Positions 52,667 through 61,173 of a stretch of 64,000 nucleotides of DNA are shown here, piece after piece. The position numbers and the translations under genes were made by a program. The stretch comes from DAIQRJ01 sp963708795 (GTDB lineage Bacteria; Actinomycetota; Actinomycetes; Propionibacteriales; DAIQRJ01), in the NCBI GenBank assembly GCA_963708795.1, contig CAVPUH010000003.1:186001-250000 (forward strand), written 5' to 3'. Every line of letters begins with the position of its first letter. Position 1 is the stretch's first letter. The notes beneath the pieces are model-generated. The model made no database searches and was not told where the DNA came from. It saw only the letters and a list, made by a program, of their open reading frames with translations.

Positions 52667-53200
52667 GTGGCACTGGACGAGGAACCCGAGCACGCCGGTC
52701 GTCTCCTGGATGTCGCGGATGCGGTGTCGCCCGGCTCCCGATGGTTGTGGCACGCACGGCGGGAGCCGTCCGTCCTGCTGGGCATGGCCGCGCCGCCACC
52801 CGCCTTCCGCGTGGCGAGCCTCGCCGACCTCGGAGTGCAGAGCGTCGTCTCGCTGATCGGCCCGCAGACCTACGACGCGGGCCCTCTCCAGACCTACTCG
52901 TTCCGGTTGGCCGACCTCTACGGTGGCCTCGATCCGGGTGACCTGGTGTCCGAGGAGGTCGAGCTCGGCCAGGCCGCGCAGCAGGTCCTCGACCTGACGC
53001 GCGGCGGGGTGGGTGTCGCGGTGCACTGCCGAGCCGGCATCGGCCGCACCAGCACGGTCATCGGCGCCGTGCTCGTCGCCCTCGGCCATCCGGTCCCGGC
53101 GGTGACCTCCTGGCTGGACGCGGTACAGAAGGCGCGTGGAGCTCCCGGTTGGCCCGAATCGCGTTGGCAGGAAGCTCAACTCGATGTCCTCGTCCGGTAG
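52667..53200 (+). CDS. Dual-specificity/tyrosine phosphatase-like protein
   Basis: A 177-residue protein with a Cys-based phosphatase core. VASLADLGVQSVVSLIGPQT and YSFRLADLYGGLDPG precede the P-loop HCRAGIGRTSTVIGAVL (HCX5RT) near residue 121, with the full signature intact. It resembles the small bacterial dual-specificity or phosphoinositide-like phosphatases. A general-acid Asp may lie in ADLYGGLD. The target is unknown. It is leaderless (TACCGT). It overlaps the next gene by 17 bp, which suggests coupled translation. Confidence 0.85.
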   Translation: MALDEEPEHAGRLLDVADAVSPGSRWLWHARREPSVLLGMAAPPPAFRVASLADLGVQSVVSLIGPQTYDAGPLQTYSFRLADLYGGLDPGDLVSEEVELGQAAQQVLDLTRGGVGVAVHCRAGIGRTSTVIGAVLVALGHPVPAVTSWLDAVQKARGAPGWPESRWQEAQLDVLVR

Positions 53201-54206
53201 CGGGCGTCCCCTTCGCGCGCGCCGGATCGCCGCTGTTCTGGTGCTCGTCGTGCTGGCTCCGGTGTCCGCCGAGTACCTGCTGGGGTACGACACGACGACC
53301 GGCCATGCGCTTCCCCTCCTCGCGGGGCTGCTCGTCCTCGGGCCGCTCTACGGCGCGCCGGCGGTGCTCATCCGTGAGGTCGCGCGGCGCCGGCGGCTCG
53401 GCTGGCCCGGCATCGTCTGCTTCGCGGCCGCGTGGGGCGTCCTCGAAGCCGGGGTCGTGGACCAGTCGATGTTCAACCCGTCCTACCGCGACATCCCGTA
53501 CTGGGACCTTCTCTGGTCACCCACCCGAATACCGGGAATCGAGGTGAGTGCGTTCGCCGCACTCACCTTCGTCACCGGACACGTCGTGTTCAGCCTGGGC
53601 GCGCCGATCGCCTTCACCGAAGCCTTGTTCCCCGACATCCGCCACGAGCGCTGGCTCGGTCGTACGGGTGTCGTGGGCATGGTCGTGCTGGCCGTGCTCG
53701 GGGCGGCCGCGGTCGGCGCGGATCACCAGGCCAGCCAGCCGTTCAGCGCGTCCTGGCCGCAACTGACGTCGGCATTCGCGGTTGTCGCCGCCCTGGTCGT
53801 GCTGCCGTTCGGGCTCGACGCCCACGGCCGCGAGCGGGAACCGACCGAGCGCAGCGTCCCGCCGCCGATCCTGCTCGGTGCGGGTGCGTTCGTCGCGGCG
53901 GCCGTCGTCCAGATCGCCGTCCCCACCGGCTGGTGGGGGTTCCTCGGCCTGGCCGCTCTCGTCGTCGGAGCGATCCTGGCCGTGTCGGCCCTCGCCCGCT
54001 CACGGCACTGGACGCCGCACCACGAACTGTCCCTGACGGCCGGCGCATTGCTCGGCTGCTCGGCGGCAGGATTCCTCGTCGTCCCGCTCGGCGACGTGTC
54101 GACGACCCTTCGCCTCGGGCACCACGTCGTGCTGACGGCGGCGCTGCTCGGGCTCCTGGCCGTCGCCGTCACTCGCCGACCGCGCCGTCGATCCGCTCCC
54201 GGATGA
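53184..54206 (+). CDS. Multi-pass membrane protein of unknown function
   Basis: A 340-residue protein with about ten hydrophobic segments; I do not recognise the family. Notable stretches are RIAAVLVLVVLAPVSAEYLL, LLAGLLVLGPLYGAPAVLIR, AAWGVLEAGVVDQSMFNPSY, PYWDLLW and ALTFVTGHVVFSLGAPIAFT. Conserved-looking His and Glu residues inside helices could be functional, as in membrane-embedded metalloproteases or transporters, but no clear motif is seen. Start ATG 53184 has AGGAAG about 8 nt upstream and overlaps the phosphatase gene by 17 bp. Its 3' end overlaps the convergent DinB gene by 38 bp. Confidence 0.65.
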   Translation: MSSSGSGRPLRARRIAAVLVLVVLAPVSAEYLLGYDTTTGHALPLLAGLLVLGPLYGAPAVLIREVARRRRLGWPGIVCFAAAWGVLEAGVVDQSMFNPSYRDIPYWDLLWSPTRIPGIEVSAFAALTFVTGHVVFSLGAPIAFTEALFPDIRHERWLGRTGVVGMVVLAVLGAAAVGADHQASQPFSASWPQLTSAFAVVAALVVLPFGLDAHGREREPTERSVPPPILLGAGAFVAAAVVQIAVPTGWWGFLGLAALVVGAILAVSALARSRHWTPHHELSLTAGALLGCSAAGFLVVPLGDVSTTLRLGHHVVLTAALLGLLAVAVTRRPRRRSAPG

Positions 54207-54663
54207 GGTCGGCATGGCCGTTGTGGCGCGCGTACTCCTGGACGAGCTTGACGAGGTTCCAGCGGACGCTGCGGCCGTTGCCCTCGGCGATCGACTCCAC
54301 CGTCGTCCCAGCGAGCAGGACGTCCAGCGCATCGCGTTCGTCACGCCAGCGTCGCAGGGAGCTCTGCACGATCTCGGGCGTCAGCCCGATGATGTCGGCG
54401 TCCTCGTTCTCCGGCGTCCCGTACGGCGCCCTGAACTCCCCGTCCTCGATGGCGAACACCCCGTACGCCCACTCCATCTCGGTCATGTGCCGGACGAGCC
54501 CGATCAGCGAGAGCGGCGACGGCGGCGCGCTGGGCGTGACCAGCTGTTCGTCGCTCAAGCCGGCGACCTTGTGCTCCAGCCCGTCACGGTGGAAGTCCAG
54601 CCAGCCGCGCAGAACCTCGAACTCGGATCCGTCACCGGGTTGGTCCATCCGTCCGGTGGTCAT
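54169..54663 (-). CDS. DinB family protein (DUF664/mycothiol-transferase-like)
   Basis: A 164-residue four-helix-bundle protein: EFEVLRGWLDFHRDGLEHKV, SLIGLVRHMTEMEWAYGVFA (first metal His in RHM), and the C-terminal VKLVQEYARHNGHADLIRER with HNGHAD, the metal-ligand His pair. This is the DUF664 group of DinB proteins, which in actinobacteria includes mycothiol-dependent transferases. It supports a mycothiol-producing host. It overlaps the convergent membrane gene by 38 bp and the upstream hypothetical gene by 4 bp (ATGA). Confidence 0.87.
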   Translation of the reverse strand: MTTGRMDQPGDGSEFEVLRGWLDFHRDGLEHKVAGLSDEQLVTPSAPPSPLSLIGLVRHMTEMEWAYGVFAIEDGEFRAPYGTPENEDADIIGLTPEIVQSSLRRWRDERDALDVLLAGTTVESIAEGNGRSVRWNLVKLVQEYARHNGHADLIRERIDGAVGE

Positions 54664-55010
54664 CGTGCCGTCGCATCCAGGAGTTGGAGCAGGTCATGGG
54701 CCGCCAGCTCGACGTCCTTGTGCCGCCACTCCGACGCCCTGTACACACAGGCGATCAGCCCGGTTCGGTGCACGCGACGGAGATCGCCGAACACGAACGC
54801 GAACCGGGCCTTCGTGTCGTCGGAGGCGCCGTCGGTGAGACCGAGGTGCCAGGCGCCGTACTCGTCCCAGGAATGCGATGCGAGATACGCATTCTCGGCC
54901 TCGGCGTTCGGTTGGGACTCTCCCCAGTCGCTGTCCAGGACGTACTGGTGGGCGGCGATCAGTCGCCGTGCGTTCTCGACCGCCGCCGGGTTCAGTGAGT
55001 AGGACGCCAT
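54660..55010 (-). CDS. Conserved-type hypothetical protein
   Basis: A 116-residue soluble alpha/beta protein: NPAAVENARRLIAAHQYVLD, SHSWDEYGAWHLGLTDGA, TKARFAFVFGDLRRVHRTGL, and a C-terminal helix with DVELAAHDLLQLLD. The pattern (paired helix, Trp-rich centre) recurs in small actinobacterial proteins of unknown role; I recognise no named family. GGAGG lies 9 nt before ATG 55010, which decides the start. It is translationally coupled to the DinB gene, so it may assist the same thiol-dependent reaction. Confidence 0.7.
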   Translation of the reverse strand: MASYSLNPAAVENARRLIAAHQYVLDSDWGESQPNAEAENAYLASHSWDEYGAWHLGLTDGASDDTKARFAFVFGDLRRVHRTGLIACVYRASEWRHKDVELAAHDLLQLLDATAR

Positions 55011-55054
55011 GACGCCCAACCTCCGCCCGACCGGTGGCGGCGGTCAAGCCGTCG

Positions 55055-55705
55055 TCACGAGTCGGCCGGTCCGCCACGACGCCAGCGGGCGGCCAGCTCG
55101 CCGCCGGCCGGCGCAGCACCGGGGAGTTCGCCGGCACCCGGAGCGTGCATCGCCTCGAGCACCAGGGCCAGGTAGCGATGCCGCAGCCCGCGTCCGCCGT
55201 CCGCGCCGACGGTCACGGCCATCACCATCTCCAACACGAGCACCACGTCGGCGGATGTGAGGTCCATCCGGAGGGCACCCGCCCGTTGGGTCCGATCGTG
55301 CAGTTCCTGCGCCTTCTCGCCAGCGGCCACGGCGAGTGCACTCAGCTCCGATGTCGTGTCGAAGCTGCCCGCCAACCGTTGCGCGAGGGCCTGGCTCTGC
55401 CCGTCGACGACGCGGGCGAGACACGCGCAGTAGACCGTCCACGGGTCGCTGTCGTCGGCCAAGGCGATCTCGAGATCGGCGAGGTACCGCGTCAGGCCGT
55501 CGCGAGCGAGCTCGCGTAACAGCACCTCCTTGCTCGGATAACGCCGGTAGAGCGCGCTGATGCCGACACCGGCGTGCGCGGCGACGTCCGCGATCGGCGC
55601 CGACGAGTCGCCCAGGAAGACCTCTCGCGCCGCCTCGAGGATGCGGGAGTCGTTGCGCGCCGCCTCGGATCGACGGCCGCTCAGGGGCGGCGGGGTTTCG
55701 GTCAC
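55055..55705 (-). CDS. TetR-family transcriptional regulator
   Basis: A 216-residue TetR regulator. The N-terminal DNA-binding domain is RILEAAREVFLGDSSAPIAD followed by VAAHAGVGISALYRRYPSKE (helix-turn-helix), and the ligand-binding helical half follows, with ADVVLVLEMVMAVTVGAD. The Pro/Gly-rich C-terminal tail is likely disordered. GTG 55705 has TATCGT 6 nt upstream (leaderless). It is divergent from the TIGR03086 gene over an 87-bp gap with a strong inverted repeat, so it probably represses both genes in response to a small ligand. Confidence 0.9.
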   Translation of the reverse strand: MTETPPPLSGRRSEAARNDSRILEAAREVFLGDSSAPIADVAAHAGVGISALYRRYPSKEVLLRELARDGLTRYLADLEIALADDSDPWTVYCACLARVVDGQSQALAQRLAGSFDTTSELSALAVAAGEKAQELHDRTQRAGALRMDLTSADVVLVLEMVMAVTVGADGGRGLRHRYLALVLEAMHAPGAGELPGAAPAGGELAARWRRGGPADS

Positions 55706-55737
55706 ACGCGCACGATAACACTGGAACGAACCATTCC

Positions 55738-55758
55738 GTTCTGTTAGGGTAACGGAAC
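55738..55758. promoter_or_regulatory. Inverted-repeat operator of the divergent TetR gene pair
   Basis: GTTCTGTTA and TAACGGAAC form a 9-3-9 inverted repeat with one mismatch. It overlaps TAGGGT (55745-55750), a likely -10 for the plus-strand gene at 55793. The TetR gene's own -10 (TATCGT, 55712-55717) lies about 20 bp to the left. Bound TetR would block both promoters. Confidence 0.6.
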
Positions 55759-55792
55759 AGTCCGATCCGTTCCGACTCTCGAAGGACGTCGC

Positions 55793-56368
55793 ATGACCGA
55801 CTCGACTCGATTCCCCGTCCTCGACTCGTCGCTCGACGCCCTTCGATCGGCGAGCGCCGGAGCCGTCGGCCGGCTCGATGCGCCGAGCCCCTGCGCCGGC
55901 TGGACCGCCGGTCAGGTCCTCGAACACGCCGTCCTCGACCAGCTCATCTGGGTCTCCACGGTCAGCGGGACGAGCGGCCCGGACGGAGACGCCTTCGCCC
56001 CGACCGGTCACCACTTCGTCGCGGCCGACGAGGCCGTGGCTTCGGCCGTCCAGTCGGCGCATGCAGCCTGGCGGCGGGCCGACCCCGAGGTGAACACACC
56101 GCTGCCGCAGGGCTCCATGCCGGCGGCGACGGCGGCCGCTGCGTGCGCGCTCGACGCGGCCGTTCACGCCTGGGACATCGCATTGGCCACCGGGCAGCCC
56201 TCACCACTCGCCGATGATCTGGCGACAGAACTCCTGCCCGTGGCGCGCTCGATCGTCGAGCCGCTGCGGCAATGGGGCGCCTTCGCGCCCGCTCTCGTGG
56301 CACAGCAGACCGACGGTGCCGCCGACGCCCTGCTCCGCTACCTCGGACGGGACCCTCGCTGGAAGTGA
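55793..56368 (+). CDS. TIGR03086-family metal-binding protein (DinB superfamily)
   Basis: A 191-residue four-helix protein of the actinobacterial TIGR03086 group (mycothiol-dependent maleylpyruvate isomerase-like). Conserved parts are TPSPCAGWTAGQVLEHAV-like APSPCAGWTAGQVLEHAVLD (metal His), FAPTGHHFV, and a C-terminal AACALDAAVHAWDIALATGQ with the HxWD motif. The metal-binding fold is certain; the reaction (a mycothiol-assisted isomerisation or transfer) is inferred. ATG 55793 follows GAAGGA by 7 nt. It is controlled by the divergent TetR gene. Confidence 0.88.
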   Translation: MTDSTRFPVLDSSLDALRSASAGAVGRLDAPSPCAGWTAGQVLEHAVLDQLIWVSTVSGTSGPDGDAFAPTGHHFVAADEAVASAVQSAHAAWRRADPEVNTPLPQGSMPAATAAAACALDAAVHAWDIALATGQPSPLADDLATELLPVARSIVEPLRQWGAFAPALVAQQTDGAADALLRYLGRDPRWK

Positions 56369-56462
56369 AGGGCAGATCAGCCGGTCTACGGCCAGCTGGG
56401 CCCGTCGTGCTCCTCGTCAAACCAGGACGACAGGTCACTGATCCGTGTGGTAGGGCTTCCCC

Positions 56463-59400
56463 GTGGCGCCTGCCGACAGCGAGTTGCGCATCCACCTGCT
56501 CGGGGCCTTCGCCGTGCGGGTCGATGGCGTCGCTGTCGAGGCAGGCCGGTGGCGTCTACGCAAGGCTCGGGTCCTGGTGGCGATGCTGGCGTTGGCTCCC
56601 GGTCAGCGGCGACACCGTGACCAGGTCATGGACCGACTCTGGCCCGACCTGGACGAGGTCGCCGCGGCCCGGAACCTGCACCAGACGCTCTACGTGGCCC
56701 GTCGCGCACTCGCGGAGCACGGTGTCGCCACCGGCGGACTGCTGACGATCCGAGACGAACAGGTCGTGCTCGACGCCGCCGGCCCGGTGCCTGTCGACGT
56801 GCTGGAGTTCGAGCGCTGCGCCGCACATGCCCTGCAGCATGCTGACGAGGCCGGCCTCCGAGCCGCGGCGGAACGGTACGAGGGGGATCTGCTGCCCGAT
56901 CTGACCGGGACGGACTGGCTCACGGTGCGGCGCGACGAGGTCCGCGCCCTCCACTGCGAGGTCCTGGTCCGCCTGGCTTCCGGAATCCGGTCGCGCGCTC
57001 CGGAGGAGGCCTTGATGATCCTCGGTCGAGCCCTCGAATCCGATCCACTGCACGAGGGCGCGGTCCGGGCAGCCATGACGACCCTCGCCGATCTCGGGCG
57101 ACGATCCGAAGCGCTCGCGCGCTACGAGCGGCTCGTCGACGATCTGCTCGTCGCCTTCGGGACCGATCCGGATGCCCAGACGGCCGCCGTGTTCCGTGAG
57201 CTGCTGACTGGATCGCCAGTGCGGACCGACGTCTCCGGTGTGGCCGGCCCGAAGGCACGCTCGGTGTCGCCCGGATTCCTTCCGAAGCCCTTGACGAGCT
57301 TCATCGGGCGCGAGCGCGAACTGGTCGACGTCGAGCGACTGCTGGACCGCTCTCGACTGCTGACGCTGACCGGGGCCGGCGGCAGCGGGAAGACCCGACT
57401 GGCGTTGGAAGCCGCACGGAGGGCCCGCCCTGCGCACCTCGACGGCGTGTGGTTCGTGGACCTGGCGGCAGTCAGCGAGTCGTTGCTGGTGGCCGACTCC
57501 ATCTCGGAGGCACTCGAACTGGATTCCGGCACCGCGCCCAGTCGTGGCCGGGCACTGATCGACCAACTGCGCGATCGTGCCCTGCTGATCGTCCTGGACA
57601 ACTGCGAACACCTGCTCGCCGCGTGTGCCCAGATCGTCGGCCGTCTGCTGGCCGAATGCCCCGGCGTCCACGTGCTCGCCACGAGTCGCGAACCACTCCA
57701 CGCCCTTGGTGAGTACACGTTCCGGGTTCCGTCCCTGGTGTTGCCACCACCCGATCACGCCGATCCTCCCGACCTGGCCGAGTTGCGGCGGTTGCCGTCG
57801 GTGCGGCTCTTCGTCGAGCGCGCGGCTCAGGTCCGGCCGGGTTTCGCCCTCGACGCCGAGAACGCACAGGGTGTCGTCGACCTGTGCCGCCGGCTCGACG
57901 GGATGCCGCTGGCCCTGGAACTGGCGGCAGCACGGGCGGCCCTGCTCGAACCTGCCGAGATCGCGGACCGGCTCGACGACGCACTGACGATGCTGGCGGC
58001 CGGCGCCGCGGGGGTCACCCGGCACCAGACGCTCCGCGGCACCCTCCAGTGGAGCCACGACCTGCTCACCGAACCGGAGAAGGTGCTGTTCCGCCGGCTG
58101 GCCGTGTTCTCGGGTGGCTTCACGCTGGCGTCCGCCGAGGCCGTCTGCAGCGCCGAACCGTTGGCCCCACGTGACCTCGTCACGCTCATGGCCGGCTTGG
58201 TGGACAAATCGCTGGTGGTCACCGAGAAGACGCCCAACGGATCCCGGTACCGACAGTTGGAGACGGTCCGGCAGTTCTGCACGGAGAATCTCGACCGGGC
58301 CGGCGAGACCGCGCAGCTCGCGGCCGCCCACTGTGCCCACTTCCTCGACTTCGCCGTGGCCCACAACCCCGAACGCGTCACCGGAGTCGTCATCGAGACG
58401 CCGAAGTCGGTCGATCGCGAGCACGACAACCTGCGTGCCGCCCTGCGATGGTCGTGTGCCCACGACCCGCAGACCGCTCTGCGTCTCGTCGCCAGCCTCT
58501 GGCGCTACTGGTTCGTCCGCGGCCACGCCGTGGAGGGAGCTCGCTGGGTCGAACGGGCGCTGGCGGTGGCTCCCGAGCCTTCGCGTCCACGCGCCGCCGC
58601 CCTCATCGGCCTGACCGGACTGGACAGCCGGCAGGGTCGAGGCGACCGGCACCGTGCCCTCGGCGCGGAGGCGCTGGCGATCACGCGACAGATCGGCCAA
58701 CCCGACGAGGTCGTGATGGCGCGACTCGTCGACACGGCGCTCGCGTGGAGCATGTTCGACCTCGACGAAGCCGAGCAGATGGCCGCCGACGTCCGAGCGG
58801 AGGCGCTCACGCGTGGCCGGCCCGAACACGCGGCCGCCGGGAGCTGGCTGCTGGGCCAGTGCGCACTCTCCCGCGAGGACGGACCGCTCGCCTCGAGCCG
58901 GTTCGGCGTCTGCCTGACGGAGCTCGCGCAGTCCGACGCCGGGGCTCCCCCGTTCGTGCCGGTGATCACGCCGAGCGTGCAACTGGTCCCCATCGCGGGC
59001 CGCCTGGTGCCGTGCGTCGAGGAGACGTTGCTGCTGGGCAGGCGAGTCGGCATCGCGCAGACCACGGCCTATACCTTGTCCGCGCTGGGTTACGCGGCTC
59101 GGCTCTCGGCGGACCCGGCTTCGGCGATCGTCGTCACCAGGGATGCGCTGGAGCAGTTCACCGGTCTCCGGGACGATCTCGCCCGCGCGCAGGCACTCCA
59201 CCAACTCGGCTGCACACTGCGCGACTGCGGCGACTACCCGGCGGCCGCCGACGCACTGTCCCAGGCACGAGACCTGCGACTCGATATCGGTGATCGTCGC
59301 GGCGAGCTGTTGACCGAGATCAACATCGCCCTGCTCCATGCGATGAGCGGCGACATCGGCCGAGGACTGGCGGAGGCTCGGAACTGCCTCGCGGGCTTCG

Positions 59401-59690
59401 AGTCCGCCGGCGACCACGTGGGCATGGGTGCGACCGCGACGGTCCTCGGCGCGGTCGAGTTGTCGTCCGGGCAGACGCGGGCGGCTCGGGAGTTGTATGC
59501 GCGGGCGGCCGACTGGTTCGCGCCCTGGCGGCGACACGCCGGTTGGGCTCGACTGATGGTCGCCGAACTGTCGACCGAGTTGGACGAACCGCAGCGGGCC
59601 GAGCGTGAGACGGCTAGAGCGGTCGCCACCTTCGACCGGGTGCGGTGCGTCGTCGCCGGCCGGCGACTGGCAGCGTTGACTTCGCATTGA
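56463..59690 (+). CDS. SARP/AfsR-type regulator: winged helix, BTAD, NB-ARC-like ATPase and TPR
   Basis: A 1075-residue one-component regulator. Residues ~8-100 form an OmpR-type winged helix (LRIHLLGAFAVRVDGVAVEA, RRHRDQVMDRLWPDLDE). Residues ~105-245 are the bacterial transcriptional activation domain (EALMILGRALESDPLHEGAV). An STAND/NB-ARC ATPase follows with P-loop GAGGSGKT near residue 305, Walker B LLIVLDNCEHLL and MPLALELAAARAALL. The last ~450 residues are helical TPR-like repeats. SARP proteins activate secondary-metabolite and stress gene clusters. A TAGGGC element 6 nt before GTG 56463 suggests a leaderless transcript. The direct downstream oxidase gene is its likeliest target. Confidence 0.9.
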   Translation: MAPADSELRIHLLGAFAVRVDGVAVEAGRWRLRKARVLVAMLALAPGQRRHRDQVMDRLWPDLDEVAAARNLHQTLYVARRALAEHGVATGGLLTIRDEQVVLDAAGPVPVDVLEFERCAAHALQHADEAGLRAAAERYEGDLLPDLTGTDWLTVRRDEVRALHCEVLVRLASGIRSRAPEEALMILGRALESDPLHEGAVRAAMTTLADLGRRSEALARYERLVDDLLVAFGTDPDAQTAAVFRELLTGSPVRTDVSGVAGPKARSVSPGFLPKPLTSFIGRERELVDVERLLDRSRLLTLTGAGGSGKTRLALEAARRARPAHLDGVWFVDLAAVSESLLVADSISEALELDSGTAPSRGRALIDQLRDRALLIVLDNCEHLLAACAQIVGRLLAECPGVHVLATSREPLHALGEYTFRVPSLVLPPPDHADPPDLAELRRLPSVRLFVERAAQVRPGFALDAENAQGVVDLCRRLDGMPLALELAAARAALLEPAEIADRLDDALTMLAAGAAGVTRHQTLRGTLQWSHDLLTEPEKVLFRRLAVFSGGFTLASAEAVCSAEPLAPRDLVTLMAGLVDKSLVVTEKTPNGSRYRQLETVRQFCTENLDRAGETAQLAAAHCAHFLDFAVAHNPERVTGVVIETPKSVDREHDNLRAALRWSCAHDPQTALRLVASLWRYWFVRGHAVEGARWVERALAVAPEPSRPRAAALIGLTGLDSRQGRGDRHRALGAEALAITRQIGQPDEVVMARLVDTALAWSMFDLDEAEQMAADVRAEALTRGRPEHAAAGSWLLGQCALSREDGPLASSRFGVCLTELAQSDAGAPPFVPVITPSVQLVPIAGRLVPCVEETLLLGRRVGIAQTTAYTLSALGYAARLSADPASAIVVTRDALEQFTGLRDDLARAQALHQLGCTLRDCGDYPAAADALSQARDLRLDIGDRRGELLTEINIALLHAMSGDIGRGLAEARNCLAGFESAGDHVGMGATATVLGAVELSSGQTRAARELYARAADWFAPWRRHAGWARLMVAELSTELDEPQRAERETARAVATFDRVRCVVAGRRLAALTSH

Positions 59691-59754
59691 GTTCTCGTTG
59701 AGGACGGGCTCCTAGCGTCGTTCCTGGAAACGCTGAACCCTCCAGGAGGACGAC

Positions 59755-61161
59755 ATGACACTGACGAATCCCGGGCCGACCCGCATGGGCGAGGCCACCG
59801 TCGCCGAGTTCGCTGCCGGGCTGCGGGGTACGGCGGTCGGGCCACGTGACGCGAACTACGACCGCGACCGCAGCATCTGGAATGGAGCCCACGACTGCCA
59901 TCCCGCGCTCATCGCCCGGTGCGCAGGGGTGGCGGACGTGATCCGCACCGTCGACCTCGCCCGCAGCGAGGGACTGCCGCTGGCCGTTCGCGGCGGCGGC
60001 CACTCGATCCCCGGCTTCTCCACGGTGGACGACGGCATCGTGCTGGATCTCTCGCTGATGAAGGGGATTCAGGTCGATCCCGAGCGCCGGCGGGTGACGG
60101 CCCAGGCCGGCTGCACCTGGAAGGACCTGGATGCCGAGACCCAGCAGTTCGGTCTGGCCGTGACCGGCGGTCTGGTGTCCTCCACCGGTGTCGCCGGATT
60201 CACCACGGGCGGCGGCATCGGCTGGCTGATGAGGAAGCACGGGCTGGCGTCGGACAACCTCGTCGGCGCCGACGTGGTCACCGCGGACGGGCAGTTCGTG
60301 CACGCCAGCGCCGACGAGCACGCCGAGTTGTTCTGGGGACTGCGCGGCGGCGGCGGCAACTTCGGGGTCGTGACGTCGTTCGAGTTCCGGCTGCACGAGG
60401 TCGGACCGGCCGTCCTCGCCGGTCTGGTCTTCTATCCGGGCGAGCAGGTGGAACAGGTGCTCCGCGGCTACCGGGCAGCCTGCGCGTCGGCGCCGGACGA
60501 GTTGACCACGCTGGTCAACATGACGACCGCACCACCGGTGCCGTTCCTGCCGGAATCGGTGCACGGCAAGCCGATCGTCGGTGTCGGCGGTTGCTGGTCC
60601 GGCGATCTCGATGCCGGCGAAGCGGCGACAGCTCCGTTCCGATCGTTGGGCACGGTGATCTCCGACATCTTCGCGCCGAACCCGTACGCGGGGTGGCAGC
60701 AGGCACTCGATCCGCTCTACCCACGGGGCGTGCACAACTACTTCCGGTCGGCGTTCCTCCAGACCGTCGACGACGCATCCGTGCGGGCACTGACAGACGC
60801 GTTCGCCACACTGCCCAACGCCATGACCGAGATCCACCTGCAGCATCTGGGTGGCGCGGTCGGGCGGGTTCCGGTCGACGCGACCGCCTATGCACTCCGC
60901 GACCAGGAATACATCGTCAACGTCGTGGCTCGAACCCCGACTGCCGACGGCTTCACCGAAGTCGTCGAGTGGGCGCGAGGGGTGACCTCGGCGCTCGGCC
61001 CGGACGCCGCGACGTACGTGAACTTCACCGGCGAGGCGAACGCCGGGCTGGTGCGCGCGTCGTACCCGCCCGAGACCTACCGCCGCCTGGTCGCTCTCAA
61101 GGACGAGTTCGACCCGACGAACCTCTTCCACCTGAACCAGAACATCGCACCGACAGCCTGA
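59755..61161 (+). CDS. FAD-linked oxidase, berberine-bridge-enzyme family
   Basis: A 468-residue flavoprotein with a PCMH FAD-binding domain and a C-terminal BBE domain. His83 in AVRGGGHSIPGF is the site of covalent 8-alpha-histidyl FAD. The second (6-S-cysteinyl) attachment position is not a Cys here (LVSSTGVAGFTTGGGIG), so the flavin is probably mono-covalent. The BBE end is DEFDPTNLFHLNQNIAP. Such enzymes oxidise sugars, alkaloid-like amines or polyketides. The RBS AGGAGGA lies 6 nt before ATG 59755, only 64 nt after the SARP stop, so it may be co-transcribed with or activated by it. Confidence 0.9.
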   Translation: MTLTNPGPTRMGEATVAEFAAGLRGTAVGPRDANYDRDRSIWNGAHDCHPALIARCAGVADVIRTVDLARSEGLPLAVRGGGHSIPGFSTVDDGIVLDLSLMKGIQVDPERRRVTAQAGCTWKDLDAETQQFGLAVTGGLVSSTGVAGFTTGGGIGWLMRKHGLASDNLVGADVVTADGQFVHASADEHAELFWGLRGGGGNFGVVTSFEFRLHEVGPAVLAGLVFYPGEQVEQVLRGYRAACASAPDELTTLVNMTTAPPVPFLPESVHGKPIVGVGGCWSGDLDAGEAATAPFRSLGTVISDIFAPNPYAGWQQALDPLYPRGVHNYFRSAFLQTVDDASVRALTDAFATLPNAMTEIHLQHLGGAVGRVPVDATAYALRDQEYIVNVVARTPTADGFTEVVEWARGVTSALGPDAATYVNFTGEANAGLVRASYPPETYRRLVALKDEFDPTNLFHLNQNIAPTA

Positions 61162-61173
61162 GGAGACATGTCG

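Noticed and set aside
56556..59687. Long antisense frames opposite the SARP gene (and similar ones opposite 16545-18041, 28358-30628 and 45317-46765)
   Set aside because: They are shadows of high-G+C codon usage, with Arg/Gly/Val/Asp-rich composition, no domain motifs and no RBS.
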